DNA from: Dryococelus australis
Taxonomy: Eukaryota > Arthropoda > Insecta > Phasmatodea > Phasmatidae
Assembly (NCBI GenBank): GCA_029891345.1
Contig: CM056994.1
Span: 143,862,457 to 143,926,456, forward strand
DNA length: 64,000 bases
Direction: 5' to 3'
A program made the translations under genes and the position numbers. The number at the start of each line of letters is the position of its first letter. The first letter of the stretch is position 1. Below, in pieces: positions 11,614-24,568 of this stretch. The notes below the pieces were generated by a model. That model ran no database searches. It was not told the origin of the DNA and was given only the letters and a program-made list of their open reading frames with translations.

Positions 11614-12300
11614 TCACACTTCTGCAACTCTGTTGGAATAATTACGGTAGAAGCTGACGACACCGAGAAACGCGATTAACTGAGGAACATTTCTGGGTAC
11701 AGGAAAATCAGTGATAGTTGCGAGTTTGTCAGGAGCAGTTCGTATTCCGTCTGGAGTTAATATATGGCCTAGGAAAGGCAACTTCTCACTACAGAAAAGC
11801 AACTTCTGAAGTTTTACCGTAATTCCTGCTGCAGTCAACTGATTTAGCACGGCCTGTAAGTGTTCTTGTAATTTTTTCAAACGTGGCGGATGTCACCAAA
11901 ATATCACCCACGTAGCATTTTGCAAACTTGACATATCACTCGCCTAAGGTTACACTAATGCACCTTGTAAACTGCGAAACTGCGTTGCAGAGTAAAAATG
12001 GGAGCACCTCAAAGCAGAACTGCTGATTACGAAACAAGAAGTTAGTGTATTGCTTAGAATCTTCTGAGAGTGGAACTTGCCTATAACCATGTGTCAAATC
12101 TATCGTGGGCATGTACCGGACTCCTTGGTACAGCCTTAGCAACTCGTCGGTCGGACGCAGACTCTCTCTTGACTTGATTGTTATATTGTTTACCTTGCGT
12201 GCGTCCAAAAATGTCTGACGGATCCATCCATCCTTTCTGACACAGACCATAGGGTTGCATTACGGACTGTAGCAGGCTTTATCACTTTCCACAATAGCAT
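11614..12300 (-). pseudogene. Ty3/gypsy reverse transcriptase with damaged catalytic box
   Basis: Copies the element RNA into DNA. Fingers and palm are visible: IRQTFLDARKVNNITIKS, TIDLTHGYRQVPL (motif A Asp) and FEVLPFLLCNAVSQFTRC (where the family usually has LPFGL.NAP..FQR). The catalytic box at 11903-11914 reads YVGD instead of YVDD: codon GGT at 11906-11908 replaces an Asp codon. The thumb follows (LQKLLFCSEKLPFLGHILT, 11614-11880). There are frame changes near 11935 and 12190. Both the stops and the lost Asp mean it is dead. Confidence 0.85.
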
Positions 12301-12546
12301 CAAATTTAAATAAGCTTGTGCTTCTTTAGCATATTTCGCTGGATTGGGATATGATATACAGTGAAAAATCTGTCCAGGTTCAACTTTAACTTCGGCCTTA
12401 TACAATTTATTACGGCCGGGCTGCTCGGACAAAATGGTTTGATTAGCTAACAACAGCTGTTCCAACACATATTTTTGATGTCTACTTATCCCGTCGATAC
12501 CACTTAGAGCTTGGAGTATCCCTTCAGTCGAAGCAACAGCATTCAT
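12300..12546 (-). pseudogene. Linker between protease and RT of the Ty3/gypsy element
   Basis: Open minus-strand piece reading ...ILQALSGIDGISRHQKYVLE, then KVEPGQIFHCISYPNPAKYA. This is typical of the segment that precedes the RT fingers, where the chain says how proline-rich peptides from above are 'converted' to the RT start. It runs into the RT remnant with an overlap in another frame. Confidence 0.6.
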
Positions 12547-12702
12547 AGGATTAGATTTCTGTAACTGTCATTCCACCACTTGCAGTTGACAAACAAAATT
12601 ATCCGAACATCTCCAGCAATCTAGAGTGGATACTGTGCCTGCCTCCTTAGCTTCCATGCGCACTAATCAACCACCAAAGTCTAAACTGATGCGGTAGCGA
12701 GT

Positions 12703-13011
12703 TTAAAAGTCAATACCCAATATGACTGTTTTTGTCAGGCCTTTAATTACTTGAGCATAAATTCTCTTGGTACTGCCCAGGCTTTCGATTGTTAACCGTA
12801 CCTGCCTGCTAATTATCGGTTTTGATTCAAAAGTATCTCTTACTATCCGTAACCTAGGAACGGGTTTAATGGGTATCTTGTATCCTGTATCACAAACATT
12901 GCTGTCAAAACTCTCAACTACACAGCTTACCATGGCCCCACCGTCTAATAAACAGGGAACAATCAAACCACAAACAGTTAACTTTAGTTCGGGATACTTC
13001 GTTTCCTGCAT
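12703..13011 (-). pseudogene. Ty3/gypsy aspartic protease remnant
   Basis: About 100 codons with the layout of a retropepsin: a lead-in ELKLTVCGLIVPCLLDGGAM, whose LLDGGA occupies the place of the usual LLDTGA (12925-12951), and a C-terminal KTVILGIDF matching the conserved I-L-G-x-D-F. The active-site Thr is replaced by Gly, so it would be impaired even without the other lesions. It lies between gag and RT, as expected. Confidence 0.8.
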
Positions 13012-13199
13012 AATAAATTCAGCTTCTGCAGTATCATACAGTAATATTCTCTATCAGTTTCTCCCAATAACACTAGATTTACGAACATTTTATTCACGTT
13101 TTCACTTCTATTTCTTCTTGATGCGCAAAATTTACCACACTATCGGACCCCTTGGTACTAAAATCATTAATGCAAGCCAGCGAACAGGACCTTATTTCC

Positions 13200-15289
13200 C
13201 TGACTCTATTTAGCTTAAACTTACATTATTTGCGGCGCTCGAATTTTGCAAACTCGCCCCTGCCCAGTTAGTAGTGGACGGCGCCGGAACAAAGGTTGCA
13301 TCCTAGGATCCAAGGAAGCTTGTTTATCAAAATACCTCCCTGGTTGTTGTATTAGATAGTTATTGTTTCGATGTGCGTAATGCGTGCCAACTGTCTGCTG
13401 AGTCTGGCTTTCTTGTGCTGCTCCGCCGGGCTGGTTTAGTTCGACATTTACGCTAGGTGGTCTGAGGAACTACGAATACCCCTGCACGTTATGTTTCTCA
13501 AAAGTTGGCGACTCTGCTCTCACGTGCTGCGGTGCGTCTTGCGTCGCAGGTAATCTAGAGCCAGCTCGGATTTCACCTGCCTCTCATCGTGATCATTGTG
13601 ACCTTTGCGTGTTCTACACCTCGTCCTGGCAGAGTACCACTTTCTTCCGCGGAAAGTATACTGATTGTCTCGCTGATTCATTCATGATCCCACAGAGTAT
13701 GGCTTGTATGCGTCTACCTGGAACGAGTGTACTATGGGATAGTTAAATGTCTGAGGTCGGTACCCTCCTCGGTTCAGATTGTTCTGATTGCTAGTAAACA
13801 ATGATGGCTTGCGATCGGTGTGGACAGGTTTATCTTCCTCTTGGTTAGCCAGTTGCCTCTGCTGTTTATTGATCTGGTCGAAGGCTAGCAGTCCTTGTGG
13901 ATGGATGCCAAATCAACGTCACGTCTGACTGTCCATTGTGACTGATAGCGAAGTGGCAGTTGTAACAAAACGATTGCATAAATTCTTCGTCGCTGATTGG
14001 AGGGCTCAAATGGCGTCATTTCTCATATCCGTCTGAGATACGCGCCTCGAGGTTGCGACCTCGGCCTGGTGTGAACCTTTCCGCATGTAACTGAGGCCTA
14101 AGAGTTCTTGTATCTTAGCATTCCAGAAGTTTTCCAGGAATTTTTCTCTGAATTCAGTATATGTATTGGGGGTTCTTCTGAGCACTTCCCACCAGTAGTA
14201 GGCTGTCGATACTAAGGCGAGACTGAGACACCTCAGCCTATCATGGTCGCTTAGGCCGAATAGGATAGTTTACTCAAAATTTTGTAAGGAAATTAACCGT
14301 GTTTTCACCGGATTTTCTACCGAATTTTGGCAGCTGTTCTGCCGACATCTTCGATGGATGGTGCAACATGGTGCTAAACGGAACATTTGCCAACGAGACT
14401 GCGGAACTCTGTGTGTTATTTTGTTTCTCTCTTTTGGCGTGATATCTATGCTCGGTACGTAGTGCGCTCTGGCTTACAGGCTGCACGTCTCCTCTGTCAA
14501 GCTCGTGCCTTCCCAGGTGTAGATCTCTTCAACCTTCTACTACTTGTGCACACTGATCCATTCCGTCCGCTACCTTAACCAGCTTGTCCGCAGTGACTCT
14601 CTCAGTTTGTCCTACTTTATTTTCCACGTGAGCATTGCGAGAGTCCAATTTCTCCTCTACCAGTTGGTTTAAAGCATTCAAGTTCGTAGCTGCTGCAGGG
14701 CGATTTTCCAGGCGGTGAATTCTCTCTTCCACGTCACTAAATAGGGCAGTACACGTCGCTCTCACTCTGTCCTATTCCTCCCGTGTTTTGTTTATTTCTC
14801 TATACACGACATTAACCTCCACGGCCAGCCGTTCCAGAATTGCAGCTAAGTCGTCTCTCAACAAAGCGACTTGCGACTGCGCGGTTTTGGCTACATGTGT
14901 TTTCATTTCATTTAACTGTTATCCTAGCCGTGCTTCTGACCTTGTTTCCATGGCTTCCAGCTGTTTTTTACACTCTTCTTCCCATACTTTCTAGCCGTGT
15001 TTCTGATCTAGCTTACATGGCTTACATAAGCTCTGTGATTTGTAGTAACAGCTGTTTCGGTCGTTCCCGTGCCTGTCAATGCACCTGACGACATTTCCTC
15101 GCTGGCGGCGTTCGTGTTTACAACTGCCGGAGAACTAGGAGAACTGGTCGGCGTTATTTCCGTGGTGTCTTCCATCTCGACAACTGTGTATTCCAGCAGA
15201 CAGTAATTTAATGTTACAGTCTCTCTTAAGCGATACGGTGTGCGTTCACTGTGGCGCATTAGGTACGGTGTTCTTGCACTCCTACGCAT
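13200..15289 (-). pseudogene. Ty3/gypsy gag remnant
   Basis: Minus-strand open pieces 15008-15289, 14529-14765 and 14274-14486, with a more fragmented stretch to ~13200. The first contains a candidate start followed by an acidic, Thr/Ser/Pro-rich segment (EMEDTTEITPTSSPSSPAVV). The next is helical with a coiled-coil look (VEEKLDSRNAHVENKVGQTE). An Arg-rich region near 13500-13650 could be the nucleic-acid-binding end, but no clean CCHC knuckle was found. Assignment rests mainly on its position upstream of protease. Confidence 0.55.
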
Positions 15290-16221
15290 TGACTACCTCA
15301 CCTACCAAATAGCAGCTCCAGCTCTCGATAGCCACCTCATTAGGATAGCCAAATTAAATATGAAACAACACGGCAATACACAAACACAGTGGATAACATT
15401 TGATGGCACCTCTAATGCGTGTAATGCTGTATTTGATAGAGATATATATTATATATACATAATTTTGTTTAAAACGAGTGACTGAATTTCTGAATGCTTA
15501 TGTCAAGGGTTAATGATTTAGGATATTGCCACATGGTGTTATTAGGTAAATGCCGCCAGCTTAAATTAAGCAAGATATAACAACTTAAATTATTTTAATA
15601 CTGTATTTCATTAACCAACGTGACGTGTAAGCGAACTACTGCCTGCATACATATGTCGTTAATTGCATAGTCCGTGCACCTCTCTCTTGTACCGTATGCA
15701 ATCATCAGTTTGTTGACTATATTTATAAAATTTGGCGGGTAATATTGGAAGTCTATTCCTACAGCTCGGAAACACGTCCGCTCGAAACCAGACGAACTCC
15801 CAACCCAGGCGTTCTCTGTGTAGCCAACTCACCTTGTTGCACACCACGACAAACCACAGTGTATCAATGAGCAGAAAAGCTATTCTGACATGCAAAGATT
15901 CTTGAAACTACTTCACTTTCTTTCAGATTCAGTTAGTAGAGGACACACATTAGTAGAGGATTGAAACAAAGAAATCGTGTAGAAATGAGAATATGAAAAT
16001 ATGTCAGACACTATATAAGTTCCAGCTATTATCATTTCCTTCAATAAAATATTCAGATAGGTATAAATTTAATAATAAATGCTGGAAAATGAAAAAAAAA
16101 TTAAACAACCCTGAATGACAATGACAATATTCAAGAAAAAAAATATTTACAACCTATACTACCGTTAGGGAGTGGCCGGGCGCAACGGTCGTTAATATGC
16201 ATGAAAGTCTGATGTAACACA
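15290..16221. other. No gene recognised
   Basis: AT-rich sequence between the gag remnant and a foldback-family fragment. No LTR matching the 9-kb side could be found. Confidence 0.4.
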
Positions 16222-17152
16222 TATGTGAAAACAATTCCGTGTATAATACAAGTAAGTTTTATAGTCCTATCTCGAAAATCTGAAATGGGAACATTTTATT
16301 TAATAATCTAGCTTTAAAAAGTATATACAAAGTCTCTCGGTATATTTCATCTCGTCATGGGTAAATTGTATTTACACATTGCAATAGAAGTGCCCAGAGC
16401 TAGACCAGGCTCCAACCTCACCTCGCCATTGGTCGATGCGCAACATGGACTTTATAGTAAACAATACCGCACCACGACAGGCCACCACCATGCTTCCCAA
16501 TTTGTCACCGTCGCGTGAAAAGGACTCTTTGTACTGACCGCCCTCTCATGCCGATACACATTTTTGAACATAGGTGAAAACTCGATAGCAGAATCAGCGC
16601 TGGCAGCCACTACACTAGTTAGCGATAATGCAGGTTCACGGCCCCATGATCGTCGAGCTCAAAGCTAAGCCCTACTTATTTGCAATTCATCTTCGAGGTA
16701 CGGGAGAACTATGAAAAATCCCAAGTACTCGTTCGCCCCAGAAGAAAACACGTACGTCCTATTATATACTATAGGTTTATAATTGTTATGTTTAGTTTAC
16801 ATACATATGTATAACTACATAAATATACAAATAAGAAATTATTCTCACTTTATTTTATACATTGGTATATGAAAGTAACTATGTGTATGTAAAGGTATAT
16901 AAATATGTAAAATATAATTATTTTAAAATAAATTTATATATAATTATACCCATATTTATATTCAAATATAAAATTATTGTCTATTTAATTTATATATATA
17001 TAACAATTAAAATATAAAAATATTTTCAATTTAATATATATATATAGAGCTAGTTATGAACACATAACGATGTAAATATAAAAATGTTTTCAAATTAATG
17101 TATTTCTATAGGTATATAAGTATTTAAATACAAAATTATTATCAGATTGATA
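16222..17152 (+). repeat. Detached foldback-family fragment (FB-D)
   Basis: Aligns with 31345-32275 of the FB-B hairpin in the same orientation. The match covers a moderately similar lead-in, an almost identical core (16385-16795 against 31499-31910; about five or six differences seen) and part of the AT-rich loop. It starts and stops abruptly, with no inverted partner nearby. The core has a CCATTGG box and TTTATAG but no long ORF. Confidence 0.85.
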
Positions 17153-20100
17153 TGCTATTCTCCCGCAAATAGGTGTGCGGGGTTTAAACCTGGTAGCCAA
17201 TCGGATGGCTCACTACGTAAAACTAACCCGACTCACTCTAAAACTGCCAAAATTCCTAATCTATAGAAAGTAAGGTCACGTATAAATGTAATAAAAATAA
17301 ATACAAAATATCCCTGGAACATTGACAATCAGCTGAGTCCAAGAAAAATGTATTAATATAAAATATTAATTTAAAAATACAAACAAAAAACAAAACAAAC
17401 TAACTAAATGCATTTACACACGAATATTGCAATTCGTTAATCTAATTATTCAAAATTTATCAATGTGAATTTAAAACAAGAAGGTAAATACATAATATAT
17501 GGGACAACATACGGAAAATTACAAGTGTTGAATATAAGCTAAGTTAAACGTGGGAGACATACGTAAATTATGTTAACAAGCTGCAGAAATAGTGAAAAAT
17601 GTGGACGTTACAATATGGTTTGTGGACAGAGAAACAACCGACATATTGGCTGTGGACTGATGGTAGATTGAAAGATTAACACATGTATTAAGAGATTGAG
17701 ATTGATTGAATATTTAATGATTGAGTAAAAGTTTGATTGAACGATTGATCGAAACATTGGTAGAAATAATAATAGAAAATATTGAAACACTAATGGATAG
17801 ATTAATAGAAATACTGAAGTATCGATGGTAGAGAAGAGCACAGAACGTATAATAAGATTTGGCCTCTTACATTCCAAGTTACAAGGGCATAATTGGAATT
17901 GTTTGCAAATGCCATCATTGAAAATGTATAGCAACCAGCTGGTTGGAGTCAACAATAGTGCTACCAAACCTGAAGTTGGGATGCTCATTGCGGGCACAAC
18001 AATAAACGAATTCTATATCAATACACCTACATTCCAATAGCTCGCTGATCCGAATAGTTATTTTTTATTTAAGCAGATTGTTTACTTTGTTTGGTAAATG
18101 TATTTGTAATTACGAGCTCACCTGAAAATATGTTGCATAATTTAATGGAAAAGACTAAAATAAAAAAATATATAACATATCATTATGAAGGCTAGAAACA
18201 TCAGGGCAGAGAGTGATGTGACAGCTCGTATAAGAAAACAACTGCTATATGTCGCGGTGACTTTACCAAACTTAACTATCTCCCGTGATCAACACCAAAT
18301 CACGAGTAAGCAATGTGGCATTATCGTTAAATTACTAGAGAAGTCAAGTGGTAGTGGTGGAGATAAATATTTAGTGGGGAAATAGTGGGAGTGATAATGA
18401 AGGGAATGGAGGAAGGGTGTGATGTAAGCCTATAATTCGATAGTACGGTTATTTTGATAGGGACTCAGATAGATAACCAGGTAGATATAGAGGAATGGGC
18501 GAGGGCTTGCCGACTAAATAACCAATGAAAAATAATTGATATAGGTGTGTCTTCGAATCGCCGGTAATCCTACGGGGAGGATATGTGCTCCTAAATATTT
18601 GTGGGAAACGAACCTTGGACCTCCAAAACGTAAATCATTAAATTTTATCAGCAATTTTCAGAAGTTTTTAAATTTTTAATATGTTATTATATAGTACATT
18701 CTTATTGGCCTTTATTCCAAATTTTTATTTTTTTTCCTATATTAAAATATTTATAAAATAATTTATGCGATAAGTATTTGTTTTCAATTATTTTTACTTA
18801 AATTTATTTGGGGCCAATGTTAAGAATACGGATATCCAAAATTGCGGTCGGTGTAAGTAATGTAACAAATATATCTTGGTCGTATCCATATTTTAAACAA
18901 TTATGACGGTCGGGCTCCATAGCGTAAACAAATATGTTTGCTGTATCTCCTGGTCCACCTTTAGTCCGCTTTGCTGATTTGCAGACTTTTCCAAAGAACC
19001 TATAATCAATTTTGCTCAATTGAAGACTCAAGTAAAAAACTGTATTTTTTTTTTTTGTAAATTTCTTTGCAGTAAAATTATCAATTTCTCATGTGATTTT
19101 GGGATGAAAACTTATATTTTTATAGTCGTGACACCTCTAAATGGTCGCTGGATGACGTCACAGTATGACGGTTGAATATCTTCGCCTCTGGAGTTAAGTT
19201 ATAATTTCCCCGAAGGAACCAAACCTATCTAGTATCCAGTAGTCCGCTATTAATTTTGTTTCTGTTGAGAAATTGTCCCTGAGATTGGTTGTTCTAATGT
19301 TAAGTTTTATTAACTATAATAACAAACACCTTTATTATACCAACTGTCACAGAAATTGTGAACAAACAACCACGCCATTTATTCAAGCCAAGGTAATCAA
19401 CCCAATAACTCAGCTGAGAACGAAATTAATGTTAGTACTAGACAAAGTCGATTTTGTTTTCTCCAAAAATTTTATATGGCTGGACATAATATATTGTCAT
19501 GTTATACCAGCTAACATAACGTTTACAGGAGCTTAACAAAATAATGATTCTATTTTATCATGACGTTTATAAATCCCAAGACAAACAACCGGATTAGTTG
19601 AACAGACCGTAAAATGATTGTGTGTACTACACTAAACACATGTAGTTGTTGGAATAAACAAAAACATTTCAAATCAACAAATTATTTGTGTTTGAACTGG
19701 AAAAGTTAACGATAGTCAGGAATAAAATAACTTAGAAGGTTTTGTTCAGAAGAAACAAATTCTCTTCGAGTAAATTCAATCAGTATTTGGAACAATATAT
19801 ATTTGAGTACGTCAATTTTGGTGAACGCAGCAAGAATGTACGGAATAGCCTAATTCGCATCTAAGCTGAATGAGGTGGGACGGCATTTTCGAGAAGGAAT
19901 TTTTTCCTCAGTAATATATGTATCTTACTTATATAAGTTCTTCTTGTAGATTTATATATGTATGGTATGTAACATGTTTTGTGTTCAATATTTCATTGTA
20001 AATATATTATGTACGAGGATGGTGATAGAATGGTGAAATGTACGATGATATCAAAGAGCTATCCATAGTTCATTGGTTCAGATCATTCCCAAGACCTCTT

Positions 20101-20589
20101 TCTAGCTTACATTCCGAAGGTAAGAAAGGCCTATGGGATCACTTTCTTGTCCGTATAGTCAATTCGTGGTTTCTGAACACTTTTTTTGGCAAACCTTTGA
20201 AAAAACACCCCATGTATAACGTGTTTGGTTTTCCCTTAATACGTCATTTATCACAATAAACGATTAATAATTCTGTTATAATAAATGCAGTTTATTTAGG
20301 GTTAAAATACACTTTAATCTACATCAAATCTATAGTTTGAAATATTTCATTTGTAATAAATATTTATTCACATAAAGTAATATAGGTGTGTTGGTAATGC
20401 TTGGTAAGAAATAGTTCATATTGAAAATATTATTACACGGAGTTCGCACAAATGAGGTGCATTGAACATTTAGTGTAGTTATGTATGCTGGGTAAAGCTA
20501 TGTTTGCACGAGGTGGAGAATTATTATGGAAGAATACATTTAGCAGGGCTTCAGAAAAGTAGGAAGTTACCATGAATTGTATCTATATG
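17153..20589. other. AT-rich sequence, no gene recognised
   Basis: Short open frames only. A degenerate GATTGA/GAAA-rich stretch lies at 17680-17820. A perfect TGACGTCA palindrome (CRE-type site) occurs at 19153, in isolation. Nothing here resembles a coding exon convincingly. Confidence 0.4.
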
Positions 20590-21018
20590 TGTGCGTTTGT
20601 GTCTGTCTGGGACATCCTAATAACCTCTGAACGCCTGAACCGAATTTCACCAAACTCAGTGCACATATAGTAGTAGTTAGTAAGGACATCAGACTGGTAA
20701 AGATTCTATCACCGCGGGTTGCTTAATTAATTTTAAAACGGCGGTATATTAATATTATGGATACTGTGTTATATATTAGTAACCATTGAACATATTTAAA
20801 CCAAATATTGTAAGTTGAGAGTTCGCTATGTACGCACTAAAATAAGCGATAAATAATAATACTAACCTACCATTTTGGAAGATAAAATTAATATTTTACT
20901 ATATATCAATCTCGAAAACTACTCAATCAATTTTCGCAAAATTTGGTACGTAAGTAATACTGTGAAATGATATGTAAATATTTGCAGTTAAAATTTGGTG
21001 AAGCACTTATTTAAAAAC
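20590..21018 (+). repeat. Tandem ~285-bp array, copy 2, left part
   Basis: Same family as 2785-4158: 'ctgaaccgaatttcaCCAAAc', 'tcaatcaattttcgcaAAATTTGGTacgtaAGTAata' and then 'gcacttatttaaaa'. It is cut at 21027 by the foldback element and resumes at 25774. Confidence 0.65.
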
Positions 21019-21027
21019 TGCGGGTAG
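21019..21027 (+). repeat. Possible left 9-bp target duplication of FB-A
   Basis: TGCGGGTAG here, with TGGCGGTCA at 25774-25782 on the far side. Both fall at the place where uninterrupted array units read TGGCAGCTA. About 5 of 9 bases match each other, consistent with an old duplication but weak. Confidence 0.35.
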
Positions 21028-21810
21028 CAACAGGAAAAACTGCCTTCTTGGACAAGGGATTGAGAATTTGGAACCACGGAGTACCTTCTACTCAGTTCTC
21101 CTGAATCCCCGGCGGAAATATTTTTTCCCCTTTTTTTTTTATCACAATTTTCACTCTAAATCAAATTAATTTCGCAAAAAATTCCCCTTTTTTCTAAAAA
21201 ATGCCCCTTCCCTCCCCCCCCCCAAAAAAAAAATCCCATTTTTCTAGGTGGATCTGTGACCCTGGGTCAGCGGAGGTAAGCGGACCAGCGACTCATATGG
21301 CCGTGGGTAAGAGCAAGCGGAAAAGTCAGGACATTTGAACTTTTACCCAAAAATCCCAAATAATTCCAAAAATATTCAAAAACATGTTTTATGCAGATAA
21401 CACATTGACCTTAAAAACAATATCTTGAGAAAAAAAAATTGACAAAATCCGCGAGCAATATTGGCTGCAGGTAACCTTGGCATTGGTCCCGACAACTTGA
21501 ATAACCTTAGAGCGAAACATTTCAAAATATTGCGAAAAATTCCTAAAATCCTAAATGTCTGTAAAATATATTATAAATATTATAATAAAACTTATTTTTA
21601 AACATTTTAATATTGAGAAGTCCCTTCAGCACCATGCCCAGCAGACGGCTGTCGCCAATTGCTAATGGCTGTTTAGTCAGTTGGCCTCCATCCTCTCACC
21701 TCCACGTTACCTACTTCACTCATTCTTTAGTACGACTCCTTTCAGTATTTTGGTTCATCATTCGTTTATATGTTACTGGAGATGACCACATTTGTGATTT
21801 CATTCTTAAT

Positions 21811-21860
21811 TTATATATATATATATGTGTGTATGTGTGTGTGTGTGTGTGTGTGTGTTA
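21811..21860 (+). repeat. (AT)n(GT)n microsatellite
   Basis: TA repeats running into GT repeats inside the left arm of FB-A. The right arm has no equivalent here. Confidence 0.9.
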
Positions 21861-22690
21861 CTGGAGGCAGCCATTTTGGTAGGCGACATTTGTTTATACT
21901 TATATGTTACTGGAGGCAGCTATGTTGGTCGGTGCAATATGCCATATTGGTAGGTGTTCCCCATCTTGTTAGGTGCAGTTTTCCATGTTGGTTTATTTAA
22001 TTGTCATTAATTTTAGAGTTTCTCTCTCAAATTCGTTCGACTTCTATATTAGATTCCATGTGTTTTCATCACCTGTGTACCACCAGGCGACAGCCATATT
22101 TTTTTATATTGTTGACATGTAGGTTGCACTATCGACGTCCTCCTTATTGATTTCTATTTTGTAACACACAGGTAGTATCTACTAGGCTGCCTGCTATCGG
22201 CATGTACGGAATGGCGACATTGACCATACCTGCAAAGTACGTAACTAACAATATTTTAATTTTAATTAATTCTATTTTTAAATGCAAGAATTTTTATAGT
22301 ATGTTTATAAAATTGAGTGGTTTTTATAAAGTAAATTAAATTCAACATATTAAATAAAAATTTTTATTTACAGAATTTTACATATTAACTCTTCTTTGAA
22401 ATAATTTTTTGAGGCAAGAAGAGGACATCACAGTATTTCGTAAATGATCGCTGTGCACTCGTTCTCAGCTGCAGATTACTTACCGAAAGGAGTATCCAGC
22501 CCGAACCTTTCATCATTATTTATTCTTTCTCGCAGCATATCTTTTGTATATTAACATCTACACACATTTCGATGTCATATAAATTACAGAGTGGTTCATT
22601 ATGGGTTTAGAAACCCATTCTGCAATGTTCTTCCTGATTAGGTTCTGGTTTCGTGTAAATAAATTACAGTCATATATTATATTTTAGATC

Positions 22691-23644
22691 CTCCCTGGTA
22701 TTTCACTCTCTTCTGTAAGTTGGTATATTAAATTTTGTTTTATAATTGACTGGAACGAGCAAATACCTTTCGACGGAGCTGTCAGATTCGGGGGAGCGTA
22801 ATCTTTCAGCAAGCCCCTGAATTCAGATTACTTCAGAAAAAATTAATTTGCGTTGGGTTAGCCTAGAACATCGACAGATTTTCGAGCATATGGTTTACAC
22901 TGTTTGGCATGGTTTTTTTTACGATTCATAATATACATTTTCTGACGGTTATGTATTTCAAATCGCACGTTGTATGGAATGCCATTTACTTCATAACATG
23001 TGAACTAACGGCCACTTTTATGACAGCCAAGAGTCAAATAAGGCAAACCTGCCTTCTTCGCCGCATGAAAGCTTTTAATAAAGATCTTTCAACAGTAGTG
23101 ACACAATCGAACCGATATCGACAGCGAAAAGACCATACAGTCCTCATGCCTTCCCCAATTTCCAATGGAAGCGTCATTGCATCATCACTTATTCTACAAG
23201 GTAAAGATTGCATGTTTCCATCATCATTGATCACAGTAGTACTTAAATCCATCGCAGGTTTGTTTTGCTGGTGGAGAAACAAGACCTGTACATATTTTTG
23301 AATATCTTTATAGCGTGTCAGTACGAGTAAGCAGACGAAGGCTCTTCTCAAACTTATATGCCATTTGGAGTGGGTTCACCTTACATTGATGCTTTCCATG
23401 TGGTTTATAATTGCCGATTTTCACTAAGGCTTCATCACAGTACGTGCATCAAAGTCTTGTCACCGATGGCTTGGGTCGCGATGCCTATGGAGCTGCTGAA
23501 GGTGGCCCATCCGAATAAGTCGACGGCACTGTCTACGTCATGCCTGAAGTCGTCGATGATTGCACTGTTGTAGGGGACCCACCTGAAAACGTCGACGGCA
23601 CTGCTGGTACCACTCCCGAAAAAGGGCCTCTAAAATACATTATA
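22691..23644. other. FB-A loop with open frames on both strands
   Basis: The only non-inverted part of FB-A. It has less AT-rich sequence and overlapping open frames of 130 codons (plus, 22909-23301) and at least 105 codons (minus, 23034-23351). The minus frame is basic at its C-terminus (FMRRRRQVCL) and upstream of it the frame stays open past the first Met. A short repeat of 'gtcgacggcactg' occurs near 23518 and 23590. I could not match either product to a transposase or any known protein. A captured host fragment is one possibility. Confidence 0.35.
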
Positions 23645-24002
23645 TGGCTGTAATATTTCTACACGAAACCAGAACCGAGTCAGGACGAACATTGCAGAAT
23701 GGCTTTCAAGAGCCATAATGAACCACTCTGTAATTTATATGACATCGAAAAGAGTGCAGATGATAATACACAAAAGTTATTTTGCGAGGAAGAAGAAATG
23801 ATGATGAAGAGTTTTGGCTGGACACTCGAGTCGGTAAATAATCTGCGTTGAGAAAGTGAGCATACAAACTTCTTAGGAAATAATGAGATCACCCCTTCCT
23901 GCATTCGAAAAAATCATCAATCATCGCAAAGAAAAGTTTGTACGTAAAATTTTGTAAATAAAAAGCCAATTATATATTGAATTTTATTTATTTTATAAAA
24001 AC

Positions 24003-24056
24003 CTCGCTAGTATATATATATATATATATATACTATGATATATATATATATATTAT
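24003..24056. repeat. TA microsatellite in FB-A right arm
   Basis: Two TA runs separated by 'ctatga', forming a perfect local dyad. Absent from the left arm. Confidence 0.85.
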
Positions 24057-24568
24057 TTTGAAAAAGAATACTTGCATGTAAGAACCAAACCAATACTAAA
24101 TTAAATATGTTAGTTTACGTACTTTGCAGAAGTAGTCAATGTCACTATTCGATACATGCCGATAGCAGGCAGCATTATCGATACTGCCTATGTTTTTAAA
24201 AATAGAAACCAAATGGAGGATCTCGACAGTGCAACCTACATTTTAACAACATAAACAAATAATATGACTGCCGTATAGTGGTACACAGGAGATGAGAACA
24301 TATTAAATCTAATATGGCGTTCGAACGAAGATGAGAGACAAATTCTAAAACCAATGACAATCAAATAAACCAACATGGAGGACTGCCCCTAGCAAGATAT
24401 CAAACACCTACAAAGAGGGCAAATCGAATCGACTAACATAGCTGCCTTCAGTAACATATATATACCAATGACAAAAATAAAAAAATTATTTGGCCACTTC
24501 CAGTAACATACAAATAAATTTTGAGCGAAAAAACTAATATGGAGGCATACGATAGAATGAGTGAAGAT

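Larger units (their letters stand above)
9240..15289 (-). mobile_element. Decayed Ty3/gypsy retrotransposon
   Basis: Read on the minus strand, remnants follow in the order gag, protease, reverse transcriptase, RNase H, integrase, which is the Ty3/gypsy order. Stops and frameshifts break every domain. I compared the outer flanks (9.0-9.7 and 15.2-15.9 kb) and found no repeated LTR, so the ends given are those of the coding remnants. A further minus-strand open frame follows integrase at 9240-9662. Confidence 0.85.

Noticed and set aside
9000..15900. LTRs flanking the minus-strand Ty3/gypsy copy
   Set aside because: I compared 9.0-9.7 kb with 15.2-15.9 kb and found no shared block; the LTRs are lost or too diverged to see.
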